Origin: Pontiella desulfatans
GTDB taxonomy: Bacteria; Verrucomicrobiota; Kiritimatiellia; Kiritimatiellales; Pontiellaceae
DNA: 64,000 bases
NCBI RefSeq assembly: GCF_900890425.1
Contig: NZ_CAAHFG010000002.1
Coordinates: 372,001 to 436,000, forward strand
Reading direction: 5' to 3'
Shown here piece by piece: positions 21,587 to 28,975 of the stretch. Both the position numbers and the translations under genes were made by a program. Numbering within the stretch: the stretch's first letter is position 1; the number at the start of each line of letters is the position of its first letter. The notes under the pieces were generated by a model, which searched no databases, was not told where the DNA came from, and was given only the letters and a program-made list of their open reading frames with translations.

Positions 21587-22288
21587 AGCGCGTTGCCCCA
21601 TTGCGTGCCTGCGGCACGACAGGGGAGGCAGAAGCGAGGTGCAGACCATTTGATTGTGCCGCTTGCCCATTATCATACTTGCATAAGTATTAAGTTGGGG
21701 GATGTGAATATATATATGGCTATAACGAAATATCATACTTATGCAAGTATGATGATTTGCTCATTCATGATATCCGTCATCAGCGCCAGTATCTGATGTG
21801 TGGCCAGTTTCCATGGTGCAACATCGGGCAGGTGTTTTTGGGGAACAGGCAGATGTGCGAGAGTCCTCCCCTTGAAGAGAAGGCCTTGTTTCCGAAGCAG
21901 GAACGAAGGGTTTCAGTTGCCGGAGAATTTCACGAATGAAATTCCGTAACCTGAAAGGGAAACTGGTTCCTCCCGGTCTTCCGATCGAGTGGGTTCTCGG
22001 TCGAGGTGACGCGCAACGAGTCCTCAACCTCTCTCCGCTGCGTTCTCGATGCTTTTAGCCTAGATCCGGGAATAAAAATGAAGGAAACGGTGTTTTGTAG
22101 TATCGTCGTAGGAATTATCGATGATCGATTCCTTCACCCGCTAGGTTCGGTGGTTTGCTTCCTTCATTTCCATCCTACGGCTGGCCGATCATTGCACCTG
22201 CTGCGGTTTGAAAGCGTTGAGGTAGGCAACGCATCTTTAACTTTCGTGTCTTGCACCTATACGAACGTAACCATTCCTGTATCTAGGT
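21587..22288. other. Gene-free stretch of about 700 bases with two 18-bp dyads
   Basis: No convincing coding frame on either strand. Two 18-base dyads, catactt-gcat-aagtatt (21674-21691) and catactt-atgc-aagtatg (21734-21751), start exactly 60 bases apart and flank an AT-run. A perfect 8-bp hairpin with a CGAA loop lies at 21925-21944. A GGAAT..ATTCC inverted repeat around cgatgatcg lies near 22110-22135. It could hold a regulatory RNA or the remains of a lost gene. Confidence 0.5.
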
Positions 22289-22864
22289 TTAGTTGTGAAG
22301 ATCGACGGTGAGGGTGCGGGTTTCGCCCATGTATTCGACCACCACATCCTGGTCGCGGACTTCCACAAGCGTAACTTTGTCTTCGATCAGCTGGCCGGGG
22401 TGCACCTGGTCTCCGTTGATGATGGCGAAGTCGCCGCCTGGCAGGGTTGAGCTGCCAAAGCTCGTTAGTTTCAGCTTGGGCCAGCGAAGCTTATCGTCCC
22501 GTTTCGCGAAAAACTTATTGATGCCGGAATCCGGTTTGGGTGCCTGGGCGGCTTCGACCGGCGGTACATTGGGGGGCGGTGGTTGTGTCTTGGGCGGAGT
22601 TGGGGTGGAGGGCGTCGTGGGCTCGGGTTTTTCCTGTTGCGCGGAGAGCGCGTGCATCTTTTGCTTTATGGCCGCCAGATTAAATTTCGAAGGTTCCCCA
22701 TCCGGGCTTTTGGCCTTGAACCCGTAGTGGAAGAGCATTGCGCTACACATGAGCAGGCCGGCGATCAGCAGCAGCAGGGTCGTCAGCATAATTCCGTGCG
22801 ACGGCGTTTCCTCAAATTCAACCTGATCTTCTACAAGAGGGGGCTCGTTGCTCAATTCGCTCAC
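22289..22864 (-). CDS. GspB-like type II secretion accessory protein
   Basis: 191 residues from GTG 22864, which has AGGAG six bases upstream; the TTG at 22870 overlaps that spacing. One membrane segment (about 24-46, IMLTTLLLLIAGLLMCSAMLF) precedes a Pro-rich periplasmic linker (TPSTPTPPKTQPPPPNVPP) and a C-terminal domain of about 65 residues: FAIINGDQVHPGQLIEDKVTLVEVRDQDVVVEYMG. That C-terminal pattern matches the T2SSB/GspB domain. It is divergent from the PilM-PilQ-like cluster, with which it probably works. Confidence 0.65.
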   Translation of the reverse strand: MSELSNEPPLVEDQVEFEETPSHGIMLTTLLLLIAGLLMCSAMLFHYGFKAKSPDGEPSKFNLAAIKQKMHALSAQQEKPEPTTPSTPTPPKTQPPPPNVPPVEAAQAPKPDSGINKFFAKRDDKLRWPKLKLTSFGSSTLPGGDFAIINGDQVHPGQLIEDKVTLVEVRDQDVVVEYMGETRTLTVDLHN

Positions 22865-23057
22865 AATCAACTCCTGGCTTGGGCGGCCACATTAAAAACT
22901 TCTACCGCATATCATTGGTACTGGCCTGCTTCTTGGCAAGAGGGAAATTGGCCGATCATCATGGTATGGATACTGCTAAATAGCTGGCGCACCTGATTGG
23001 GATCCGTTTCATGGGGTATGGACGGTCTTCGGGTGCGGGAAGCAGGAATGAAGAAAT

Positions 23058-24068
23058 ATGATTAAGAAAGCATCCAAGAAGGATCAAACGCGAAAACGGT
23101 TCAACGATCTGGTCGGGGTGGATTTTTCAACCACGGGCACCAAGGTGGTTCGTCTGAAAAGTCATAAGGGAGGATTGACGCTGGCCGGGCTCGACCTCCT
23201 CCCTCCGATCGATTTCGGGGAGGTGGCCAGTCGCATCGAGCTGCCGCGGAACATGTCCACCTACTATGGCTGTCTGTCCTATACCGGTTCTGCGGCGGTT
23301 GTCCGCATGGTCAATGCGCCGTTGCCGGCGGGAGAGGAAACGTTGCCGGAACCCAAGTTGCGCGAGTTGCTCAATGTGACCGACGACTATCGTGTTTCCG
23401 CCCGAATGGTGAAGCGCGGGAAGGGGCGGCAGGATTCCAGCTTGCTGGCCGCCGCCATTCCCCAGGACGATGTCCGCTACCTCCTGAGCATGTTCCCTTC
23501 GGGACCGCCGGCTCCGGCATCGCTCGAGGTTTCCGGCCTGGCTTTTGTCTCGGCTTTTCTCCATGCCCGGGGCGAGGAATGCAAGGAGAGTGCCGTCTGC
23601 CTTTTCGAGGCGGGGGAATCGCTAAGCCATTTTGTTTTCCTCAACAACCAATCGGTCGTGCTGGTTGGCAAGCTGGCTTTCGGCACCCGGACGTTGCGTC
23701 AAAAGCTCGCTAAGGACCTGGGGGTCGACGAAGAACTCGCCGACTCCATCCTGACCGATCGTTCGATCAATATTTCGTCTTCGCTTTCGAACGTGATGGA
23801 GCCTTTCTTTAAGCAGTTGAGCATTTCAAAGGATTTCATCGAGCGGCACCAGGGGTGCCGCATTTCCAAGATCTATGTTTCCGGGGGGTTAAGTCTTCTT
23901 TCCAGTTGGTCGAGCGAGGTCGGGAATTTGTTGAACATGGCCGTGGAACACTGGAGTCCCTTTGAAAACATCGAGATTGATCCGGACATTCTGCCTCACG
24001 AGATGGAAAAGCAGGCCACACGGTTCGCTGCCGCAGTCGGTGCCGCGATCGGAGGGTTTGAGGAATAA
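23058..24068 (+). CDS. PilM-like actin-fold assembly protein
   Basis: 336 residues. A cytoplasmic PilM/GspL-type scaffold that docks to the N-terminus of the PilN-like inner-membrane subunit. Visible: GVDFSTTGTKVVRL (phosphate-1-like strand-turn), VCLFEAGESLSHFVFL (phosphate-2-like), IYVSGGLSLLSSW and a C-terminal AAAVGAAIGG. First gene of a run of five with overlaps. The stop and the next start share one base (TAATG). Confidence 0.75.
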   Translation: MIKKASKKDQTRKRFNDLVGVDFSTTGTKVVRLKSHKGGLTLAGLDLLPPIDFGEVASRIELPRNMSTYYGCLSYTGSAAVVRMVNAPLPAGEETLPEPKLRELLNVTDDYRVSARMVKRGKGRQDSSLLAAAIPQDDVRYLLSMFPSGPPAPASLEVSGLAFVSAFLHARGEECKESAVCLFEAGESLSHFVFLNNQSVVLVGKLAFGTRTLRQKLAKDLGVDEELADSILTDRSINISSSLSNVMEPFFKQLSISKDFIERHQGCRISKIYVSGGLSLLSSWSSEVGNLLNMAVEHWSPFENIEIDPDILPHEMEKQATRFAAAVGAAIGGFEE

Positions 24069-24700
24069 TGAACACAACCCGCGTAAATCTACTTACAAAG
24101 TCCGAACAACGCCACCAAGGCGCCATAAGCCGTCGTTTCCTGACGATCAGCCTTGTGGTCACCCCTATCATGCTGATTGCGGTGCTTAGTGGAATCAAGT
24201 TGGTGCAGTACACCGGAGTAAAGTCGGTATTGGAGTCGAGCCGGACGGTTTGGGCGAATCTTGAACCCAAGCTGGAGCTTTTCAAGGAAGAGAAGCGCGG
24301 CTTGGCAACCAACCGCCAGATGATCAAGCTGTTTGATGGCTGGAATGGGGCGCAAGGGTCGTTCGTCAAGTTGCTCGAGGACATCCAGGAGACGGTTCCG
24401 GAAAACATCCAGTTCGTTCGTATGTCGGTGCGGGGCACGCAAGCGGACAGTGTCTTCGCCGCTCCGGAGGACATGGCCATGGACTACAAGTTGGTCATCG
24501 AAGGCATCTCGCAGGGTGAACACGCGGAAAACGATGTGATCCAGTTGCGCAAGGAGCTTTTGGCCTGCGAGCAGGTTGGGTCGACCTTCAATTCGCTCAA
24601 GCTCGCTTCGTTGCGCAAGCGCAACAGTCCAACCGGGCAGAACCTGCGTGAATTCCGCCTTGAAGGCGAAGTTGAAGACGTCAAGGGAGGGGAACTATGA
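24068..24700 (+). CDS. PilN-like inner-membrane assembly protein
   Basis: 210 residues. The short cytoplasmic N-terminus MNTTRVNLL resembles the PilN motif that binds PilM. One membrane helix (about 25-46, FLTISLVVTPIMLIAVLSGIKL) is followed by a coiled-coil-rich periplasmic part and a ferredoxin-like C-terminal domain. Overlaps the PilM-like gene by one base and the PilO-like gene by ATGA. Confidence 0.65.
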   Translation: MNTTRVNLLTKSEQRHQGAISRRFLTISLVVTPIMLIAVLSGIKLVQYTGVKSVLESSRTVWANLEPKLELFKEEKRGLATNRQMIKLFDGWNGAQGSFVKLLEDIQETVPENIQFVRMSVRGTQADSVFAAPEDMAMDYKLVIEGISQGEHAENDVIQLRKELLACEQVGSTFNSLKLASLRKRNSPTGQNLREFRLEGEVEDVKGGEL

Positions 24701-26514
24701 GCCTCTCGAACCTAAGCAAACAGCAACAGCAGTATATCGTTCTTGGTCTGATCGTGCTGGCCGCCCTGGGATGGGGTATCTTCAAGGGTATTGAGTTTAG
24801 TCTGGCTTCGGTCGCGGATGCCAAGCTTGAGTTGGCTGAACTGGCACAAAGAATTGAGCAGGCCGACGCCATGCTGGCTCGCGGCGGAAACATTGGTGGT
24901 GAGTTCGAGGCCTCGGTTGAGGATTTGAAGAGCCGAATCGATCGCACCCCGCCCACCCAGAACTATTATTCATGGGCAACGGAGGTCATCTATTCCTGTG
25001 GGCGCTCCTCGGGGCTGGAAATCGACTCGATCGAGGAGGTCAAACGTGCCAAGTCCAAGGATGACGCAGAGAAGGAAGGAACCAGGTTCGAGTCTTACGC
25101 GCTGCGCATTACCGCCCACGGAAGTTTTGAAAAAACCAAGGACTTCCTTCGTGTAATTGAGCAAGACCATCCGTTGGCACAATTTTCCGGACTTGAGATC
25201 AGCAAGGGGGCCAACCCGGACTCGCACGACATCCAGTTGTTCATCCAATGGCCGTTCGAATTCACTGAAATCGTCCAGATGTGGAACGATGTTGCCAAGA
25301 AGCAACGAGCCTATGCCATCCGCGTTCCTCAAGAACATAAGCCTGAAGATGATGTGCGAGAAACCGAGGTTATGGAGCCGGAGCCGGTGGTTGCCGTTGC
25401 GCCGAAGCCCGCGCCCAAGCCGGTTGCGGTGCCCGTTCCGGAGCCGGTGGTCGAGGAGCCGAAGGTTGTGAAGCCGGAGCCGGTGGTTGCCGTTGCGCCG
25501 AAGCCCGCGCCCAAGCCGGTTGCGGTACCCGTTCCGGAGCCGGTGGTCGAGGAGCCGAAGGTTGTGAAGCCGGAGCCGGTGGTTGCCGTTGCGCCGAAGC
25601 CCGCGCCCAAGCCGGTTGCGGTGCCCGTTCCGGAGCCGGTGGTCGAGGAGCCGAAGGTTGTGAAGCCGGAGCCGGTGGTTGCCGTTGCGCCGAAGCCCGC
25701 GCCCAAGCCGGTTGCGGTACCCGTTCCGGAGCCGGTGGTCGAGGAGCCGAAGGTTGTGAAGCCGGAGCCGGTGGTTGCCGTTGCGCCGAAGCCCGCGCCC
25801 AAGCCGGTTGCGGTGCCCGTTCCGGAGCCGGTGGTCGAGGAGCCGAAGGTTGTGAAGCCGGAGCCGGTGGTTGCCGTTGCGCCGAAGCCCGCGCCCAAGC
25901 CGGTTGCGGTACCCGTTCCGGAACCGGTGGTCGAGGAGCCGAAGTTTGTGAAGCCGGAGCCGGTGGTTGCCGCTGCGCCGAAGCCCGCGCCCAAGCCGGT
26001 TGCGGTACCCGTTCCGGAACCGGTGGTCGAGGAGCCGAAGTTTGTGAAGCCGGAGCCGGTCGGCGTGTCGGATAACATGGATTCGATCCTGGCCTCGATT
26101 GATCGTTTTGAAACCACGGGGGAGATTGGCCAGCAAGAATCCGAAACGGAACCTGTAACCGAAGAGACCAAGCTCGAGTCGCTGTTGGCATCGCTCGATT
26201 CGCATGGGCAAGAAAAACAGGGCGAGGAATCCGTGGAGAGCAGCACCGATGCTGCATCGCTGGTCGCCTTGGTCATGGAGTTGGAGACCGCGCCGGAGAA
26301 ACCGATCGAATCCAAGCCGGCCCCGGCGCCGGAAGCCGTTGGTTCACCGATTCCCAAGAAGGCGGTCGTTCCGCCCGTCGCCAGAGGCGAAAAATATGCA
26401 GTCACACCGGCCAGCACGGAAAAACTGAAGGACCTGCTTCGGAAGGATGCGCCGAAGGCCAGTGCCTCGTTGGGTTCGTTCCTCAATGGTTTGATGGAGG
26501 ATATCAATGAATAG
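24697..26514 (+). CDS. PilO-like protein with a seven-unit Pro/Val/Glu/Lys repeat arm
   Basis: 605 residues. Residues 1-210 look like PilO: a helix at 8-28, a coiled coil and a periplasmic fold. Residues 229-452 are seven near-identical 32-residue units (EPVVAVAPKPAPKPVAVP... EEPKVVKP), encoded by a 96-bp tandem array at 25381-26052. An acidic linker and a basic tail (about 453-605) follow. Usual PilO is about 200 residues, so this one is tripled. A Pro/Lys/Glu arm is likely extended, perhaps spanning periplasm or peptidoglycan, as in TonB-type linkers; that is inference. ATGA start overlap upstream, 8-base overlap downstream. Confidence 0.7.
   Translation: MSLSNLSKQQQQYIVLGLIVLAALGWGIFKGIEFSLASVADAKLELAELAQRIEQADAMLARGGNIGGEFEASVEDLKSRIDRTPPTQNYYSWATEVIYSCGRSSGLEIDSIEEVKRAKSKDDAEKEGTRFESYALRITAHGSFEKTKDFLRVIEQDHPLAQFSGLEISKGANPDSHDIQLFIQWPFEFTEIVQMWNDVAKKQRAYAIRVPQEHKPEDDVRETEVMEPEPVVAVAPKPAPKPVAVPVPEPVVEEPKVVKPEPVVAVAPKPAPKPVAVPVPEPVVEEPKVVKPEPVVAVAPKPAPKPVAVPVPEPVVEEPKVVKPEPVVAVAPKPAPKPVAVPVPEPVVEEPKVVKPEPVVAVAPKPAPKPVAVPVPEPVVEEPKVVKPEPVVAVAPKPAPKPVAVPVPEPVVEEPKFVKPEPVVAAAPKPAPKPVAVPVPEPVVEEPKFVKPEPVGVSDNMDSILASIDRFETTGEIGQQESETEPVTEETKLESLLASLDSHGQEKQGEESVESSTDAASLVALVMELETAPEKPIESKPAPAPEAVGSPIPKKAVVPPVARGEKYAVTPASTEKLKDLLRKDAPKASASLGSFLNGLMEDINE
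25381..26052 (+). repeat. Seven-copy 96-bp in-frame tandem repeat
   Basis: Units begin at 25381 and every 96 bases after. Units 1, 3 and 5 read gcggtgccc while units 2, 4, 6 and 7 read gcggtaccc. Units 6 and 7 also share gaaccg and KFVK codons. The alternation shows a 192-bp higher-order unit. Frame is preserved throughout, and all other frames are open across it, which makes long false ORFs. Confidence 0.95.
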
Positions 26515-26950
26515 CTTTACACACCGGAAGCACCTGGGAACAGGGGTTGTACTTATCATGTTCATGGCCTGCATCGCAGTTCGTCCGACCGAACTGCATG
26601 CAAAGAGCACGGATGGCACGAAGGATGCTAATCAAAAGGCACCTGTCATCAAGCGCGATCCGTTCTGGCCCATCGGCTATGTGCCGGAAAGTGTGAAGGC
26701 CGCGACCGAGCCGGAGCCCGAACCGGTCAAGCCTACAGTGGCAAACAATTGGAACAAGGCCATGAGAAATGTCGTTATCAATGGAGTGAGCAGCCGAGCG
26801 GACAACGAATTCTTTGCCGTGATCAACGGCGAGGTCAAGAGTGTTGGCGACACGGTTTCCATTTCGTTCGATGGAATGGTCTACACCTGGGCGGTGGACA
26901 GTATCAAGCCGCCGGGATCGGTCAAGCTGCGCCGGGTGTCTGCGCTTTAG
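26507..26950 (+). CDS. PilP/GspC-like small assembly protein
   Basis: 147 residues. Signal peptide or anchor at residues about 12-32 (cleavage perhaps after LHA). The segment VIKRDPFWPIGYVP is followed by a Pro/Glu linker and a C-terminal beta domain: VVINGVSSRADNEFFAVINGEVKSVGDTVSISFDGMVYTWAVDSI. This pattern is similar to the C-terminal domain of the divergent GspB-like protein and to GspC/PilP homology domains that bind the secretin. Overlaps the PilO-like gene by 8 bases and precedes the secretin gene by 39. Confidence 0.62.
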   Translation: MNSFTHRKHLGTGVVLIMFMACIAVRPTELHAKSTDGTKDANQKAPVIKRDPFWPIGYVPESVKAATEPEPEPVKPTVANNWNKAMRNVVINGVSSRADNEFFAVINGEVKSVGDTVSISFDGMVYTWAVDSIKPPGSVKLRRVSAL

Positions 26951-26989
26951 GGAGTCGTTGAATACAAGGGAATCAGGAAGGTGAATGGA

Positions 26990-28921
26990 ATGAACATCGC
27001 AATGGGAAAAAGTTTTTGGAGCATTCTGGCGGCAACTACGCTGACGGGAACGATGGTCTATGCCCAGCAGGAAAAGATCGCGGATGAAGATCTGCTCAGC
27101 CTGATGGAAACGGTTAACGGAGGGGAAACCGCGACGCTGATGGGAACGAACCTCGTGGACGAGGCCATGGATATCCTGGTTGCCGCCGGGGAAAACGTTG
27201 CCGATACCAACAGCACCGAATCCGCCGAAGTGGTGGACGATCTCGGCATGGTCGCGGTGGACCAAAGCGCCATGAGCAGCGGCGACAACCTGATTTCCGT
27301 CCGACTTAACAAAGTGGGGCTGGAAGAGGCGATCAATCTGTTTGCCCAGCTTTCCGGCGCCAACATCATTGTGCCCGAGTTGACCGATGCGGCCCAGATT
27401 TCCGTGAACCTCAAGGATGTCGAATGGCGCCCGGCGCTGCAGTCCATCCTCGACACCTATGATTACGAACTCTATCAGAAAGTGGCTGGCTCCAACGTCT
27501 ACAGCGTCCGCCAACGCCCGGTCGGCGCGCCCGAGCCGCAGGTGGTCGAAACCTTCGTGCTCAAATATGCCACCGTGCCCAATGCCGCCGCCCTGGTGCG
27601 CGAGCTGCTGCCCGAAAACGCCAAGATTTCCGAATTCGCCTCCCGCAACATGCTGGTGGTCAAAAGCACCGAGTCGAGCCTTGGCGAAATCCGTGCCGTA
27701 CTCGAAACCATCGACCAAGTGCGCCAGCAGGTCTTCATCGAATCCAAGTTCATGGAACTCACCGACGACGCCCAGAAGGATCTCGGCATCGACTGGAGCG
27801 TGCTGCAGTCCTACAGCGCCGGGGCCGGCCTGTCCCAGTATACCTACCAGCAGGACAAAAATAGCGGCTATAGCGATTCCTCGGAAAGAAACACCTTCAC
27901 CGATGTTTCCGGAAACGAGTTCGAACAAACCACGCCGTCCTATGGCGAGTTCCAGCGCGGCGGTTCCTCCCTGGCACCCTGGTCGCTGGCCAATGTCACG
28001 CCCGCTCTTTCCGAGCTGGCCGCTTCGGGTTCGAGCAAGAGCAGAACGGAAGTCCTCACCAGCGTACTCTCGGCCGACGAGTTCAGCTTGGTGCTCAGTG
28101 CCCTGGAAGATAACAAGGGTGTCAACGTGGTCTCCAACCCGAAGGTCATCGTGGCCAACGAGGAAAAAGCCAATATCTCGATCATCCGCAAGGAACCCAA
28201 CCTGAAGCAGGAACGCGAGCAGCAGCTCAACGACCAGCCCGCAACCACCATCTTCACACTCGATCCCGACGTGCCGTTCTTCGAATACGGCATCAAGCTC
28301 GATGTCACCCCGTCGATCAACACCAGCAGCAACATTACCGTTGCGATCAACCCGTCGCTCACCCGCAAGTATGCCGACAAGGAGGCCGGCGACGTCACCT
28401 ATCCGATCATCGATGAAAAGAGCATCAAAACCGTGTTCAACCTCGCCAGTGGCCAGACGGCCGCCATCGGTGGCCTGACGGAGGTTACCGAATCGGAACA
28501 GGAAAAGAAGGTGCCGTTGCTTGGCGACATACCCTTCATCGGCCGCCTTTTCTCTTGGAAGAGGACGATCCGCGGCCAGGACGAAACCATCATCTTCGTC
28601 ACCGTTGGTTTGGCCAACACGCAGGACATCAATGCCGAGACCGGCATGCCCGGCGACGCCGAGCTCGCCCGCCGCCAGATCATCGAGGATGCCAACAGCC
28701 GCAAGCTGCGCGACCACGGGCGCAACTACTACGAAGCCCAGGAGTCCGACAGGCTCGACGATATGCTGAAGGTCATCGACCAGAAGGAAGCCGAGCGCAT
28801 CCTCCGCCGCAATGCCGAGCTGGACAAGCAGGCCCGCAAGGCGGCCGAGCAAGCCGCCAAGGAAGAGGAGAAGGCGGCGAAGGAAGCCGCCAAGCAACAG
28901 GATATCGCGTCGACTAAATAA
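26990..28921 (+). CDS. Outer-membrane secretin (GspD/PilQ family)
   Basis: 643 residues. Signal peptide ends near VYAQ. An STN/N0-like domain lies at about 100-180 (LISVRLNKVGLEEAINLFAQLSG), an N1-like domain at about 185-260 (VETFVLKYATVPNAAALVRELLP), and the secretin core at about 350-545, with the hallmark VPLLGDIPFIGRLF and ASGQTAAIGGL. A Lys/Glu/Ala-rich coiled tail (about 570-643) may bind a pilotin or partner. ATG 26990 was preferred to GTG 26981 because AGGAAGG spaces properly to it. Last assembly gene before the protease. Confidence 0.88.
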   Translation: MNIAMGKSFWSILAATTLTGTMVYAQQEKIADEDLLSLMETVNGGETATLMGTNLVDEAMDILVAAGENVADTNSTESAEVVDDLGMVAVDQSAMSSGDNLISVRLNKVGLEEAINLFAQLSGANIIVPELTDAAQISVNLKDVEWRPALQSILDTYDYELYQKVAGSNVYSVRQRPVGAPEPQVVETFVLKYATVPNAAALVRELLPENAKISEFASRNMLVVKSTESSLGEIRAVLETIDQVRQQVFIESKFMELTDDAQKDLGIDWSVLQSYSAGAGLSQYTYQQDKNSGYSDSSERNTFTDVSGNEFEQTTPSYGEFQRGGSSLAPWSLANVTPALSELAASGSSKSRTEVLTSVLSADEFSLVLSALEDNKGVNVVSNPKVIVANEEKANISIIRKEPNLKQEREQQLNDQPATTIFTLDPDVPFFEYGIKLDVTPSINTSSNITVAINPSLTRKYADKEAGDVTYPIIDEKSIKTVFNLASGQTAAIGGLTEVTESEQEKKVPLLGDIPFIGRLFSWKRTIRGQDETIIFVTVGLANTQDINAETGMPGDAELARRQIIEDANSRKLRDHGRNYYEAQESDRLDDMLKVIDQKEAERILRRNAELDKQARKAAEQAAKEEEKAAKEAAKQQDIASTK

Positions 28922-28975
28922 ATTTTACACGCCAGCCGCCCCCGTGCAACGGGGCGCGGCGGATGGGAGTTAGCC

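Noticed and set aside
21761..22027. 88-residue minus-strand ORF in the gene desert
   Set aside because: Composition is Arg/Ser/Pro/Thr-rich with no SD and no motif; it looks random.
22050..22070. gcttttagcc as a REP hairpin in the gene desert
   Set aside because: The arms do not pair and the head is missing.
25381..26052. CRISPR-like periodic repeat
   Set aside because: There are no spacers; units are contiguous 96-mers in frame with a protein.
24970..26507. Three long minus-strand frames (up to 413 residues) across the PilO-like gene
   Set aside because: They arise because the 96-bp repeat is free of stops in all frames. Their translations are low-complexity Arg/His, Ser/Gly/Thr or Ala/Pro strings.
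26504..28897. A 797-residue minus-strand frame opposite the secretin
   Set aside because: A shadow of strongly biased codons; the plus frame is a clear secretin. The same applies to the 602-residue frame at 16087-17895 and the 512-residue frame at 57570-59108.
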